NCBI GenBank assembly: GCA_029262175.1
Contig: JAJCZV010000062.1
Location: 111,847-175,846, forward strand
Reading direction: 5' to 3'
Length of the DNA stretch: 64,000 bases
Source of the DNA: Gemmatimonadota bacterium
GTDB taxonomy: Bacteria > Gemmatimonadota > Gemmatimonadetes > Palauibacterales > Palauibacteraceae
Shown in pieces: positions 8,965 through 18,657 of this stretch. The notes under the pieces are model-generated. The model saw only the letters and a list, made by a program, of their open reading frames with translations. It did no database searches and was not told the DNA's origin. Numbering within the stretch: position 1 is the first letter of the stretch; each line of letters starts with the position of its first letter. A program made the position numbers and the translations under genes.

Positions 8965-9921
8965 TCAGAACACACGAACCCGCAGCCACCGCTCTGGGGA
9001 ACGCATCATCTCTTCGGTCAGCGTGCGCAGTCCCGTCCGCAGCAACTCGATCTGGCGGGATAGCTCTCCGTCCATGAGGACACGCCCGGCCGTACCCTCG
9101 CCCGCCTCGAGCCCCTGGACCAGCAGATCGATTCGCGACGTCAGCCCGTCGAAGGCCTCTGTCGCTCTTTCCAGGCCCCGGATCGCGCCATCGCGGCCTG
9201 GGTCGCCCTTCAAGTCCGCGGCGCGCCCGCGGATCCTCGCCGCCGCCGCCTCGATCAGCGTGTCGGTGGCCAGTCGTCCGATCGACGAAGCGGGCAGGTC
9301 GTCGATCAGGATCCGTTCGAGCAGAGCGAGATTGGCCCGAAATCCCTGCAGCTGAGCCGGGTCGTCGTTAAAGCGCTGGAGAGATCCGGGAGCGTTTTCC
9401 AACGTGGTACGCGCCTCTGCGACGCCTTCTCGGAGCCCACGCATCGCCAGCAGCAACGTGTCGGCGAGCGCCCGCACTCGCTCTTGGTCCAAAGGCTGCC
9501 CGGCTGAACGAAGCGTGTCTCGGTAGTCCCACGGATCGGCCGAGTCCCCTGGGTCGATCACCACCAATAACGGTCCCAGGAGGTCTGACGCGGCGACCTC
9601 CGCGTGGGCGTTGGCGCGGAGAATCAGCGTCGCGCTGCGCTCCAACGCGGCTTCGATCAGGACGCGTTCGACGGGCGAATTCGTATTCCCGAGTCCGACC
9701 GAAATCACCCGTCCGACCGGGCGTCCGGCCACCAAGACCGTGGATCCGGCTCGCAGGCCGGGAGCGGACGTGGCCAGCACGGTGACCCGGGGTCCCTCGG
9801 TGCGCGCGCGAACGGCGGTATCAAGGAAGAACACGCCCATCATGAGGAGCACCAGAGCGGCAATGATCGCGCTGCCGCCGCGAACCCGAGCCAGTTCCCG
9901 CTCCCTTCGAATCTTCGCCAT
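8965..9921 (-). CDS. MlaD / MCE-domain protein
   Basis: This 318-residue protein has an N-terminal membrane anchor at about residues 16-36. It is followed by one MCE domain carrying the LRAGSTVLVAGRPVGRV signature, then a long helical C-terminal region. MCE proteins form hexameric rings in the periplasm that move phospholipids between membranes. No MlaE permease or MlaF ATPase is adjacent, so partners must be encoded elsewhere. Confidence 0.82.
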   Translation of the reverse strand: MAKIRRERELARVRGGSAIIAALVLLMMGVFFLDTAVRARTEGPRVTVLATSAPGLRAGSTVLVAGRPVGRVISVGLGNTNSPVERVLIEAALERSATLILRANAHAEVAASDLLGPLLVVIDPGDSADPWDYRDTLRSAGQPLDQERVRALADTLLLAMRGLREGVAEARTTLENAPGSLQRFNDDPAQLQGFRANLALLERILIDDLPASSIGRLATDTLIEAAAARIRGRAADLKGDPGRDGAIRGLERATEAFDGLTSRIDLLVQGLEAGEGTAGRVLMDGELSRQIELLRTGLRTLTEEMMRSPERWLRVRVF

Positions 9922-10074
9922 GCTTGAGCAGAGTCGTTTGGCACCAGTGCGTCAAGACCGTTCCAGCCAGTTCACGAACTGGTCCTGCCGCTCTCGGACT
10001 CGCGAGCCCTGGGGTGGAAACTCAGGACAACGCCGGCGGTGCCCGTCGGCACACACCCGGGAGAGGAGGGCCTT

Positions 10075-10452
10075 ATGTCGAAAACGGTAAACCGCGTGAT
10101 CCTGGTCGGGAACATCGGGAGCGATCCAGACGTCCGCGCGACGGCGTCGGGGACCGACGTAGCTCACGTATCGCTCGCGACCAATCGCCATTTCCGAAGA
10201 AACGGCGAGGAACAGCGTCGGACAGATTGGCACCGCATCACGTTTTGGGGTCGCCACGCCGAAACGGTCGCGAAATACGTAAAGAAGGGGGCGTCGCTCT
10301 ACGTCGAGGGCCATCTCGAATATGGCTCGTTCGAGCGAGAGGGCGTGGCGATCCCTACCGTCGACGTGGTCGCCGAGGACTTCGTCATGCTCGACCGGCG
10401 CCCCGAAGCAGATCGGACCGAGAGCGTGGAGTTGGAGGTCGCGCTGGTCTAG
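10075..10452 (+). CDS. ssb: Single-stranded DNA-binding protein
   Basis: The ATG at 10075 follows GGAGAGGAGGG and gives 125 residues. The OB fold is clear: VNRVILVGNIGSDPDVR, WHRITFWGRHAETVAKYVKKG and LYVEGHLEYG match bacterial SSB. The C-terminal tail is short and lacks the usual acidic DDIPF-type partner-binding tip; it ends VELEVALV. This may be an accessory SSB paralogue rather than the main replication protein. Confidence 0.92.
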   Translation: MSKTVNRVILVGNIGSDPDVRATASGTDVAHVSLATNRHFRRNGEEQRRTDWHRITFWGRHAETVAKYVKKGASLYVEGHLEYGSFEREGVAIPTVDVVAEDFVMLDRRPEADRTESVELEVALV

Positions 10453-10518
10453 GAGGCAAAGGACCGACTCTTCGGGCCGAGACGACAGCACTAGAACCCA
10501 GCGTTCCAAACGTGCATC

Positions 10519-11142
10519 TTGGCACCGGAGGGGAAGGTCCCTGCATCCGACTTGCGCGAGGAGAAGCTCATTTCACAGCGGCCGGAATCGGCAGAAAAGA
10601 GCACTGGAGATGGGCCGCCGGACGCGGGGTTCTTGACGCTCTCGAACCTTCTGTCGCTCGCGCGAATCCCCCTGGGACTCGCCTTCATCGTCGTCGGGGA
10701 TCCATCCCTGCAAGCGCTACTTGTCGTGGGGGCCGGTGTAACCGACGTCCTCGATGGCTTGATCGCGCGGATCAGCCGCACCGTTTCGCAGATCGGGCTG
10801 CTGCTGGATCCGCTCTGCGACAAGCTGTTCGTTCTCCTTTCCTTGTCCGGTTTCCTCGCCGGCGAAGTGTTGGGGTGGGCGGCGTTCTTGGTCCTCATTC
10901 TGCGCGATCTCTTCACGATGGGGTGCTATCTCCTCGGCCGACTCACCGGCCAGATCATCCCCTTCCGGCCGCGGTGGCCCGGAAAAATCGCCACCGGCCT
11001 GCAGCTCTTGACGCTGCTCGCTCTCATATTCGACCCCCGGTATGTTCCGCTGCTCGTGATGCTCGTGGGGGTCGTGTCGGTCTGGGCGATTATCGATTAC
11101 GGTACCAGTGCGCTGCGGCACCCCTGGCAGATGGCAGCATGA
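10519..11142 (+). CDS. CDP-alcohol phosphatidyltransferase family membrane protein
   Basis: The family signature D-x2-D-G-x2-A-R-x8-G-x3-D-x3-D is complete (DVLDGLIARISRTVSQIGLL followed by DPLCD), in a protein with about five membrane helices. It should make phospholipids such as phosphatidylglycerol phosphate or a related lipid; the exact alcohol acceptor is unclear. The start is uncertain: TTG 10519 has no good ribosome site, while GAGGAG lies 6 nt before an in-frame ATT at 10570, close to where the conserved LTLSNLLSLARIPL begins. A reductase gene follows. Confidence 0.85.
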   Translation: MAPEGKVPASDLREEKLISQRPESAEKSTGDGPPDAGFLTLSNLLSLARIPLGLAFIVVGDPSLQALLVVGAGVTDVLDGLIARISRTVSQIGLLLDPLCDKLFVLLSLSGFLAGEVLGWAAFLVLILRDLFTMGCYLLGRLTGQIIPFRPRWPGKIATGLQLLTLLALIFDPRYVPLLVMLVGVVSVWAIIDYGTSALRHPWQMAA

Positions 11143-11173
11143 TCCTGATCGGTTGGTTTGGGGGGACAGCGGA

Positions 11174-12175
11174 TTGAGCGCAGAAAGAGTCGACATCACG
11201 ATCATCGGTGGCGGACCCACCGGTCTCTACGCGTTGTTCTACGCCGGCATGCGAGGCGTTTCCGCGCGGATTATTGATGTCTTGCCCGAACTCGGTGGCC
11301 AGCTGACCGCCCTGTATCCGGAAAAGGATGTGTACGACGTCGCCGGGTTCCCCTGCGTGCTAGCCAAGGACCTCGCCCGCGATTTGGTCACGCAGGCGAT
11401 GCAGTTTGACGCAGACGTTTGTCTTGAAGAGCGGGTTTCAGAACTCAATCCCGTCGACGGAGGCTTCGACCTTCGAACCGATGAAGGCCTGCGCCCCACG
11501 GGCACCGTGGTCATCGCGGGAGGGAAGGGCGCGTTCAAGAGTCGAACCCTCGACGTGCCGGGCTGGGACACGTTTTGGAAAAACGGAATCTCGACCCACG
11601 TAAAGGACCCCGAGGCGCTGCGCGACCGGCGCGTCCTGATCGTCGGGGGCGGAGACTCGGCTTTCGACTGGAGCTGGGCGCTTCGAGACATCGCGGGAGA
11701 GCTCACGCATATACACCGGTCGGATCGATTCCGGGCACATGAGCGTACCGTGGAGCAGGTTGTGGGTGCGAACGAGAGCGGTCATCTGGACTTGCTGACG
11801 TTCCAGACGGTGCAAGAGATCCACGGCGATGACCGAATCCGCTCGGTCACGCTCGTGCATACCAAGACGAAGGAAACCCGAGAGCTCGCCGTGGATGACC
11901 TGTTGGCGCTGATCGGGTTTGTGCCGAACATCGGGCCCATCGCCGAGTGGGGCCTGGAGCTGGAGGGCAACACGATCCAGGTCGATTCCCGCATGCGAAC
12001 AAACATCCCGGGCGTCTACGCCGCCGGCGACATCGCCGCCTACGAAGGCAAGCTCGAGCTCATTTCCACGGGCTTCGGCGAGGCCGCGATCGCGGTAAAC
12101 AACGCGGTGCATCACCTTGATCCGAGCGCAAAAGTCGACCCCGGCCACTCCACCAGTTCCAAGGCGTTCAAGTAG
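11174..12175 (+). CDS. Ferredoxin--NADP reductase, thioredoxin reductase-like
   Basis: From TTG 11174 this is a 333-residue two-dinucleotide-fold flavoprotein. It has the FAD motif IIGGGPTGLYALFYAG, the NADPH motif VLIVGGGDSAFDWSWAL and the C-terminal FAD motif VYAAGDIAAYEGKLELISTG. The thioredoxin-reductase CxxC is absent, which fits the YumC-type ferredoxin/flavodoxin-NADP reductases. It is cytoplasmic and supplies or withdraws reducing power from ferredoxin. The EtfBA genes lie 14 kb away and are not linked. Confidence 0.88.
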   Translation: MSAERVDITIIGGGPTGLYALFYAGMRGVSARIIDVLPELGGQLTALYPEKDVYDVAGFPCVLAKDLARDLVTQAMQFDADVCLEERVSELNPVDGGFDLRTDEGLRPTGTVVIAGGKGAFKSRTLDVPGWDTFWKNGISTHVKDPEALRDRRVLIVGGGDSAFDWSWALRDIAGELTHIHRSDRFRAHERTVEQVVGANESGHLDLLTFQTVQEIHGDDRIRSVTLVHTKTKETRELAVDDLLALIGFVPNIGPIAEWGLELEGNTIQVDSRMRTNIPGVYAAGDIAAYEGKLELISTGFGEAAIAVNNAVHHLDPSAKVDPGHSTSSKAFK

Positions 12176-12214
12176 CGGTGACTTACCCGATCGCTCCACC
12201 CCCTCGTTAGACCG

Positions 12215-13330
12215 ATGTTTCGTTTTCTGCACGTGGCTGATGTTCATCTCGGCGCCCCCTTCGGCGGGTTTGGGCGCGAGGCGAGCGCTCGGGGGCGAGA
12301 AGTCCTCGACGCGTTTCGGTCGCTTCCAGACCTCGCGGATCGGTTGCAAGCCGAAGCCGTCGTCATTGCCGGCGATCTCTTCGATGGGCCGCGCCCGACC
12401 GAATCCACCGTGATTGCGGTGCGCGAGGTCGTGCGACGATTTGTCGATCGCTCCATCCCCGTGTTCGCCGTGCCCGGCAACCATGACGCCCGCGCCTTGA
12501 ATCCTGAGCTGTACGCGACGGCGCTGGAAGGTGCCGTGGTTTTCTCTGAGCCCCGTTTTACGGAGCCGGCTCGAACACACCGGGGTGATGACGAGATCTT
12601 CGTGTACGGGTTCGCCTACGACGCCGCGGAAGAACGCGATCCGTTTTCATCATTCGAGCGTGCCTCGGCCGACGGGCTGCATGTCGCCCTCCTGCATGGG
12701 TCGGTACCTGGAGCCCCGCATTGGGACAGCGGCAGCTCGCTGTCGTTCTCCTGGGAAGCGCTCGCTGGGCTCGACGTCGACTACGTCGCATTGGGCGATC
12801 TACACCGCTTTCGCGAAACCGATGAGTTGAACGGCATTCCGGCGTGCTATCCGGGTTCTTTTGCGGCCGTCGATTTTTCTGAGCGCGGGCTTCGCGGGCC
12901 GGTCTTGGTCGAGCTGTCTCCTGGCGGGCCAGTCCGCATCGAAAGATGCTCGAGCGGGGTCCGCGAAGTTTCTGAAGCGGTCGTGATCGACGTCAGCCCG
13001 TGCATGAACGACCTGGAAGTGGCGGAACTCGCTTCGAGCCAGCTCGAAAGCGCGTATCCGGTGGTGACGCTCGAGGGCGAGCCTGCGTTTCCGCTCGATG
13101 CAGGTGTCGTCAAGGGTGTCCTCGAGGAACGCTACGGAGCGGCGACGCTCGTGGATCGAAGCCGCTTCTTCGACGCCGGACGTCTCGAGGAGATCGCCCG
13201 TCGGAGCACCGTCGCCGGACACGTCGCTCGCCTCGGTCTGGCGAAGATCGAGGCGGCCGAGACGCCCGAGGATCGACACGCCGCCGAGCAAGGTCTTCGG
13301 ATCGCGCTTCGTGTGATGGAAGTCTCGTGA
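12215..13330 (+). CDS. SbcD/Mre11-like (YhaO-like) metallophosphoesterase nuclease
   Basis: This 371-residue protein has the Mre11/SbcD metal motifs in order: DVHLG (residues 9-13), GDLFDG, GNHD, LLHGSV and LGDLHRF. They form a two-metal phosphodiesterase site for DNA-end processing. The C-terminal part is a helical capping region. It overlaps the next gene, an SMC-like ATPase, by 4 nt (GTGA), as expected for a nuclease-ATPase complex. Pairing with a TM-containing ATPase makes the YhaO/YhaN type more likely than true SbcCD. Confidence 0.88.
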   Translation: MFRFLHVADVHLGAPFGGFGREASARGREVLDAFRSLPDLADRLQAEAVVIAGDLFDGPRPTESTVIAVREVVRRFVDRSIPVFAVPGNHDARALNPELYATALEGAVVFSEPRFTEPARTHRGDDEIFVYGFAYDAAEERDPFSSFERASADGLHVALLHGSVPGAPHWDSGSSLSFSWEALAGLDVDYVALGDLHRFRETDELNGIPACYPGSFAAVDFSERGLRGPVLVELSPGGPVRIERCSSGVREVSEAVVIDVSPCMNDLEVAELASSQLESAYPVVTLEGEPAFPLDAGVVKGVLEERYGAATLVDRSRFFDAGRLEEIARRSTVAGHVARLGLAKIEAAETPEDRHAAEQGLRIALRVMEVS

Positions 13331-15684
13331 CCGGGACCAACGGCTCGCGGCCCGCCGCTCGGTTTGCCCGTCTCGCGCTCCGCTATGGGCGGCACGCATC
13401 TGCGTTCGACCTCGACGCCCAGGCCCGTCCGTTTGTCATCGCGGGTCCCAACGGGAGCGGAAAATCCTCGCTCATGGAAGCGATCGTCCGGACGCTGTAC
13501 GGATTCCAGCGGTCGCGAACCGAGGACAGAACGGGATACGGATCGAGGCGGCCCTGGGCCGGCGGTGCATACGAGGGCCGTCTCACCCTCGAAACCTCCA
13601 GGGGCGTGTGGGAGGTCGAACGGGATTTCGACACGGATCAAGTGCGGATCACGGAACGCGGCCGCGTGTCGCCTCTCTTCGAGGGAGAGGCGAAGCCGAA
13701 GGGTGCGGGCGAGGCGGCCCGACGGTTCCGAGCGCTGCTCGAAGAGAGCCTCGGCGTGTCGGAACTAGACCCGTACGCGCGGACGGCCTGTGTCTTTCAA
13801 GGAGGGTTGAAGACCACGAGTCTCAACCTCGACTTGCTCAGGGTGGCTGCGGGCGGCCATACGGACGTAGAGACCGCGCATGGTCGTATCCGGCGCGAGT
13901 ATCGCGAGCTCACGGTCGAGCCGATCGCCGATGGCGTGAAACGGCGTCGAAAGTTGGGTTCGATCCAGCTCCTCGAGATGGAGGTCGCCGATCTCCAGTC
14001 GAGAGCCGAAGCCGCCTCGGACGCCGAAAACCAACGCGGCCCGTTGATCAAGAACCGAGACGATGCACGCGGCCGGCTGAAGGCCCTCGCGCGCGATCAG
14101 GCGGCACTCGAACACGCCTTCGAAGTGCTCTCAGAGGCGCGCCGACTCGAGCAGGCGGCGGATACGAGCCGGTCGCACGTGCGGAGACTGGAAGGCGGCT
14201 CCCGCGAGTTGGATGAGTCGTTGGCCCGGTTCGATCTCGCGCGAGATCGGATTACCCGGGGACCGGCGCCGAAATATCCACTCGATTTTCTCGAGCGCGC
14301 GCGCGCGCTGGAAGAGGGTCTCTGGCCCCGTCGGGTCTCTTTGGAACGGGAGTGGGCCGAACTGAACGCCCATCCGGTGACCTCTGGATCAGCCGCGCGT
14401 ACGCTCGGGGTGACCGGGGTGGCCGCGCTTCTGCTTTCCGTGGCGCTCTTCGTCGCCGGCTTTGGCGTCCTCGGCGCGGCGTTGATCGGGTTGGGTGGAG
14501 CCTCGCTCATCCTGTCGGTCGGTCGCCGGATTGGAGACTCCAGGCGAGAGACCGAGTACAACGATCGCGTGACGGCCGTCGAGGCAGGGCTTCACGATGT
14601 CGGCTCGCGGGTTACAGACCTCCTGGCGGACGTCCCGGACGCCGAGACGTTGTCCCCGGAAAGTCTGCCCACGCGGCGTGCCGAGTTCGAGCGCGAGGCG
14701 GCCGATCGCGCGCTGATCGAGGAGAGCGATCGAACCCTTCGAGCGGCCCTCGACCTGGCGACACGAGAACTCCCCGACGAGGAACCTGCAGCCGGCGGTC
14801 TCCCGGCTCGAGCGAGTGCGGTGCTACAGGCGCTGCACGCGGCCGCGGCGCTCGAGCGCGAAGACGTGCTCGCCCCCCTCACGGTTCGTTTGGGAGAGCT
14901 TGCGCGCGCCCAATTCGATCTTCCAGCCGAGACCCACGTTTCGCTGGACGGAGTCCGCGACGCGCGGCGGAAATGCGTGAAGAAGGCGGAGCGGGAGCGG
15001 GCAGAGTTGGTCGGCATCGAGCGCGAGTTGGCGGTCGGGACCCGACTCGAAGACAGTCCGCACGTGCTGAGACGCGAGCTGGCGTCGGCCTCCGACGAGC
15101 TCGCTCGGCAGGTCGCGCGGGCGGTCTCCTATCGAGTGGCATTCGCGCTCGTATCGGAGGCGTACGAGTCGTTTCGGCGTACGGACGAGGATCGACTCGT
15201 GCGTGCGGTCTCCGGGCATCTGACGGCCGTGTCTGTGGGTGAACTCGGACCCCTGGATGCGAGCGACGGCCTCGAAGAGACGAGAGTCTTTCTGGGGGAC
15301 CGCGCGGTCGAGATTTCTGCACCGCCACTCAGCTACGGGCAGCTCCACACGGCCCTCATTTCGATCCGAATGGGCGCGGCGGATTTCCTGGCTGGCCTCG
15401 GGGTTCGACTGCCCTTGCTCATCGACGACCCGTTTGTTCACCTCGATGACGAGGCTGCCAGCGAACTGTGGCATATCCTGCTTCGGGTCGCCCGCGAGCG
15501 CCAAGTCATCGTCGCTACTCAAGATCGTCTGCTCTTGGAGCACCTCGGTGTGGAGCCGGATCTCTTGCTGTCCAGGACCGGCCGGGCGGAGCCCGAGCCG
15601 TCGCGAAACGGGGGGGAGGCGAAGAAAAACGATGCGACATCCGAGCGGCCGGAGCCGGACCTGTGGAGTCAGATCAAGCCATGA
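13327..15684 (+). CDS. SbcC/Rad50-like (YhaN-like) SMC-type ATPase with central membrane hairpin
   Basis: The GTG at 13327 overlaps the upstream stop and gives 785 residues. Walker A is GPNGSGKSS near residue 40, followed by a long coiled coil and, near residues 355-400, two consecutive hydrophobic helices (VAALLLSVALFVAGFGV and ALIGLGGASLILSV). The C-terminal head has a signature-like LSYGQLHTALISIRMG and Walker B LLIDDPFVHLDDEAA. It should form a complex with the preceding nuclease. A membrane hairpin in the middle of the coil is a YhaN-like feature. The 3' end overlaps the convergent patatin gene by 11 nt. Confidence 0.85.
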   Translation: MTGTNGSRPAARFARLALRYGRHASAFDLDAQARPFVIAGPNGSGKSSLMEAIVRTLYGFQRSRTEDRTGYGSRRPWAGGAYEGRLTLETSRGVWEVERDFDTDQVRITERGRVSPLFEGEAKPKGAGEAARRFRALLEESLGVSELDPYARTACVFQGGLKTTSLNLDLLRVAAGGHTDVETAHGRIRREYRELTVEPIADGVKRRRKLGSIQLLEMEVADLQSRAEAASDAENQRGPLIKNRDDARGRLKALARDQAALEHAFEVLSEARRLEQAADTSRSHVRRLEGGSRELDESLARFDLARDRITRGPAPKYPLDFLERARALEEGLWPRRVSLEREWAELNAHPVTSGSAARTLGVTGVAALLLSVALFVAGFGVLGAALIGLGGASLILSVGRRIGDSRRETEYNDRVTAVEAGLHDVGSRVTDLLADVPDAETLSPESLPTRRAEFEREAADRALIEESDRTLRAALDLATRELPDEEPAAGGLPARASAVLQALHAAAALEREDVLAPLTVRLGELARAQFDLPAETHVSLDGVRDARRKCVKKAERERAELVGIERELAVGTRLEDSPHVLRRELASASDELARQVARAVSYRVAFALVSEAYESFRRTDEDRLVRAVSGHLTAVSVGELGPLDASDGLEETRVFLGDRAVEISAPPLSYGQLHTALISIRMGAADFLAGLGVRLPLLIDDPFVHLDDEAASELWHILLRVARERQVIVATQDRLLLEHLGVEPDLLLSRTGRAEPEPSRNGGEAKKNDATSERPEPDLWSQIKP

Positions 15685-16813
15685 ACTCCGCGATGCGATC
15701 CCAATTGGCCTCCGCGTCCGCTTCTCCCAGCTCCACCAGCGCGCGGATGTACTCGCTTTCGAAGAGGAGGTAGCTCAGGAAGTCGGCGTTTCGACCTTTT
15801 GCCGAACCCAAGCTTCGTACGAGAAAACGAAGCGCTCGCGGTAGCTTGAACTCGAACTCCCCCGCCAGTTTTCCAATGTCCTTGGACGGGCGCTGGATCA
15901 ACAAATCCACGTGACGAAGACCCTCGGCTTCGCTGGTTGTCGCCGGCAGGCGGTTCACGAGATAGTTGATGCGGCGCAGCGCCGCGGCGTCCCAGTCGAG
16001 CGTGTCCAAGAAGACCGAGTTGAGCAACAGACCGAGGACGCGCGCCGGTGGCGGGTACCCCACGCTGTCGGGCTCACGCGCTTCGACGGTCGATCGACGA
16101 TAACGGGCTGAAATCGCGAAGATCCGGTCCGCCCCTAGGCGGATCGCAGGTCCGAAAGGAGCCGTAGAACGGAAGCTGCCGTCTCCGTAGTACTGCTGTC
16201 CGACCTTGGTGGCGGGGAAGAGAAGCGGGATCGCCGCCGACGCCATGATGTGATCCACGGTAAGCTGCGCCCGCACCACCCGGTGGTGGGTGCTCGGGGA
16301 CTTCCGAACGGGCACATCGCCCTGGACAAACAGAACCGCGCGTCCCGTCTGGTAGGAAACCGCGGTCAGGCCCACGGCGTCGAGCTCGCCGGCATCGAGC
16401 CGCTCCTGAATCCCTTCCATCGCAACGCTTCGGTCGAGGAAATCGCCCAGCGGCGACGTGTCGACGAGGCTTCGAAAACTGGGACCGATCGCGCTGCCCC
16501 CTGAGATCAGCGAGGCTCCGACTCGAAGTCCCCCCTTCATGAGCGACCCGGGGTTCGTCCGGAACACCTCTTCGGTCGTCAGCGATAGCCAGCGCCGCCG
16601 GAGTGCGCGAGTCGCTTCTCGCAAAGATCCGCGGTAGGAAGCAAGGAACCCGAGATTGATCGCGCCCGCCGATACGCCCGTCAGGATCGGCACGCGGAGG
16701 TCCGGCAGACGCTCGCCGATGTGACACAACACGCCCGTCTGATAGGCTGCGCGGGCTCCGCCTCCAGAGAGCATGAATCCGAGCTTCGAGGGCGCGGCCT
16801 CCTGCGGGGTCAA
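15674..16813 (-). CDS. Patatin-like phospholipase
   Basis: This 379-residue protein has the oxyanion loop LSGGGARAAYQTGVL, the nucleophile elbow GVSAG with the catalytic serine at about residue 48, and the DG dyad in YYGDGSFRSTAP. Patatins are Ser-Asp acyl hydrolases acting on phospholipids. No signal peptide is seen, so it is probably cytoplasmic or membrane-associated. It follows the gene at 16827-17336 with 13 nt between them. Confidence 0.9.
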   Translation of the reverse strand: MTPQEAAPSKLGFMLSGGGARAAYQTGVLCHIGERLPDLRVPILTGVSAGAINLGFLASYRGSLREATRALRRRWLSLTTEEVFRTNPGSLMKGGLRVGASLISGGSAIGPSFRSLVDTSPLGDFLDRSVAMEGIQERLDAGELDAVGLTAVSYQTGRAVLFVQGDVPVRKSPSTHHRVVRAQLTVDHIMASAAIPLLFPATKVGQQYYGDGSFRSTAPFGPAIRLGADRIFAISARYRRSTVEAREPDSVGYPPPARVLGLLLNSVFLDTLDWDAAALRRINYLVNRLPATTSEAEGLRHVDLLIQRPSKDIGKLAGEFEFKLPRALRFLVRSLGSAKGRNADFLSYLLFESEYIRALVELGEADAEANWDRIAEFMA

Positions 16814-16826
16814 CGCGGCTCCGGGT

Positions 16827-17336
16827 TCAGGTCGCTTCCAACACCTCGGCGACGAGTCGCCGATGCCAAGAATCGGCCAACGGTAACTCGAGAGCTCCCG
16901 TCCGGACCTCGCCCAGCGAGGCGACCGTGAGATCGAAGACGGGCGTGGTTTCGGTCACGGCTCCGACGGCCGCGGCCTCGCGAAAACCGGCACGGTCGCA
17001 GGTCGCGATCGGTCCGGCGTTCGAACGATAAAAGATCCGCGTACTGTCCAGGAGCGAGCACGCCAGTCGTCTTTCCAGGTCGGCCAAGCGACGGACCAAC
17101 GCATCGATGGAGCACCCCGACGCCGAGGCGGACGCCTCATCCACAGCGACGATCACGAAGCGGTCCTCCACGAGCTCCACGGAGGCGAGAAGCTCTGCTC
17201 CATGCGCCGTCCACTGATCCACGAACGCCAGCAATTCTGCACGAACGGTGGCGCTCTCGGGCGGATCCAGCGGGCGATCTACGCCGTATACCCAAACGCG
17301 GGCCGTGTCCGGCAACTGTGTCAGTGGAACGCTCAT
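16827..17336 (-). CDS. Hypothetical protein, mixed alpha/beta
   Basis: From ATG 17336 this is a 169-residue protein starting MSVPLTQLPDTARVWVYG. The pattern (DTARVWVYGVDRPL, VDQWTAHGAEL, FVIVAVDEASASASGCSIDALVR) matches a conserved family often mislabelled as an ABC transporter ATPase; no Walker motifs are present. The function is unknown. It is probably cotranscribed with the patatin gene just downstream. Confidence 0.7.
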   Translation of the reverse strand: MSVPLTQLPDTARVWVYGVDRPLDPPESATVRAELLAFVDQWTAHGAELLASVELVEDRFVIVAVDEASASASGCSIDALVRRLADLERRLACSLLDSTRIFYRSNAGPIATCDRAGFREAAAVGAVTETTPVFDLTVASLGEVRTGALELPLADSWHRRLVAEVLEAT

Positions 17337-17443
17337 TGGATCACGGGTACGGGGTGGATCGAATAGGCGGCACCATACGACCGGTGCCATGCGGGTGCCA
17401 ACTTACGTCGATGGGGTGCGCCCGCGAGTCGAAGCCCCGCGGG

Positions 17444-18655
<1,212 letters not shown>

Positions 18656-18657
18656 GG

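Noticed and set aside
9924..11177. Long plus-strand open frame of 417 codons across ssb and the lipid synthase gene
   Set aside because: It is the off-frame reading of two well-supported genes; the translation is Arg/Gly-rich without domain pattern.
11438..12580. Minus-strand open frame of 380 codons opposite the ferredoxin-NADP reductase and SbcD-like genes
   Set aside because: It is antisense to two clear genes and shows no recognisable fold or ribosome site.
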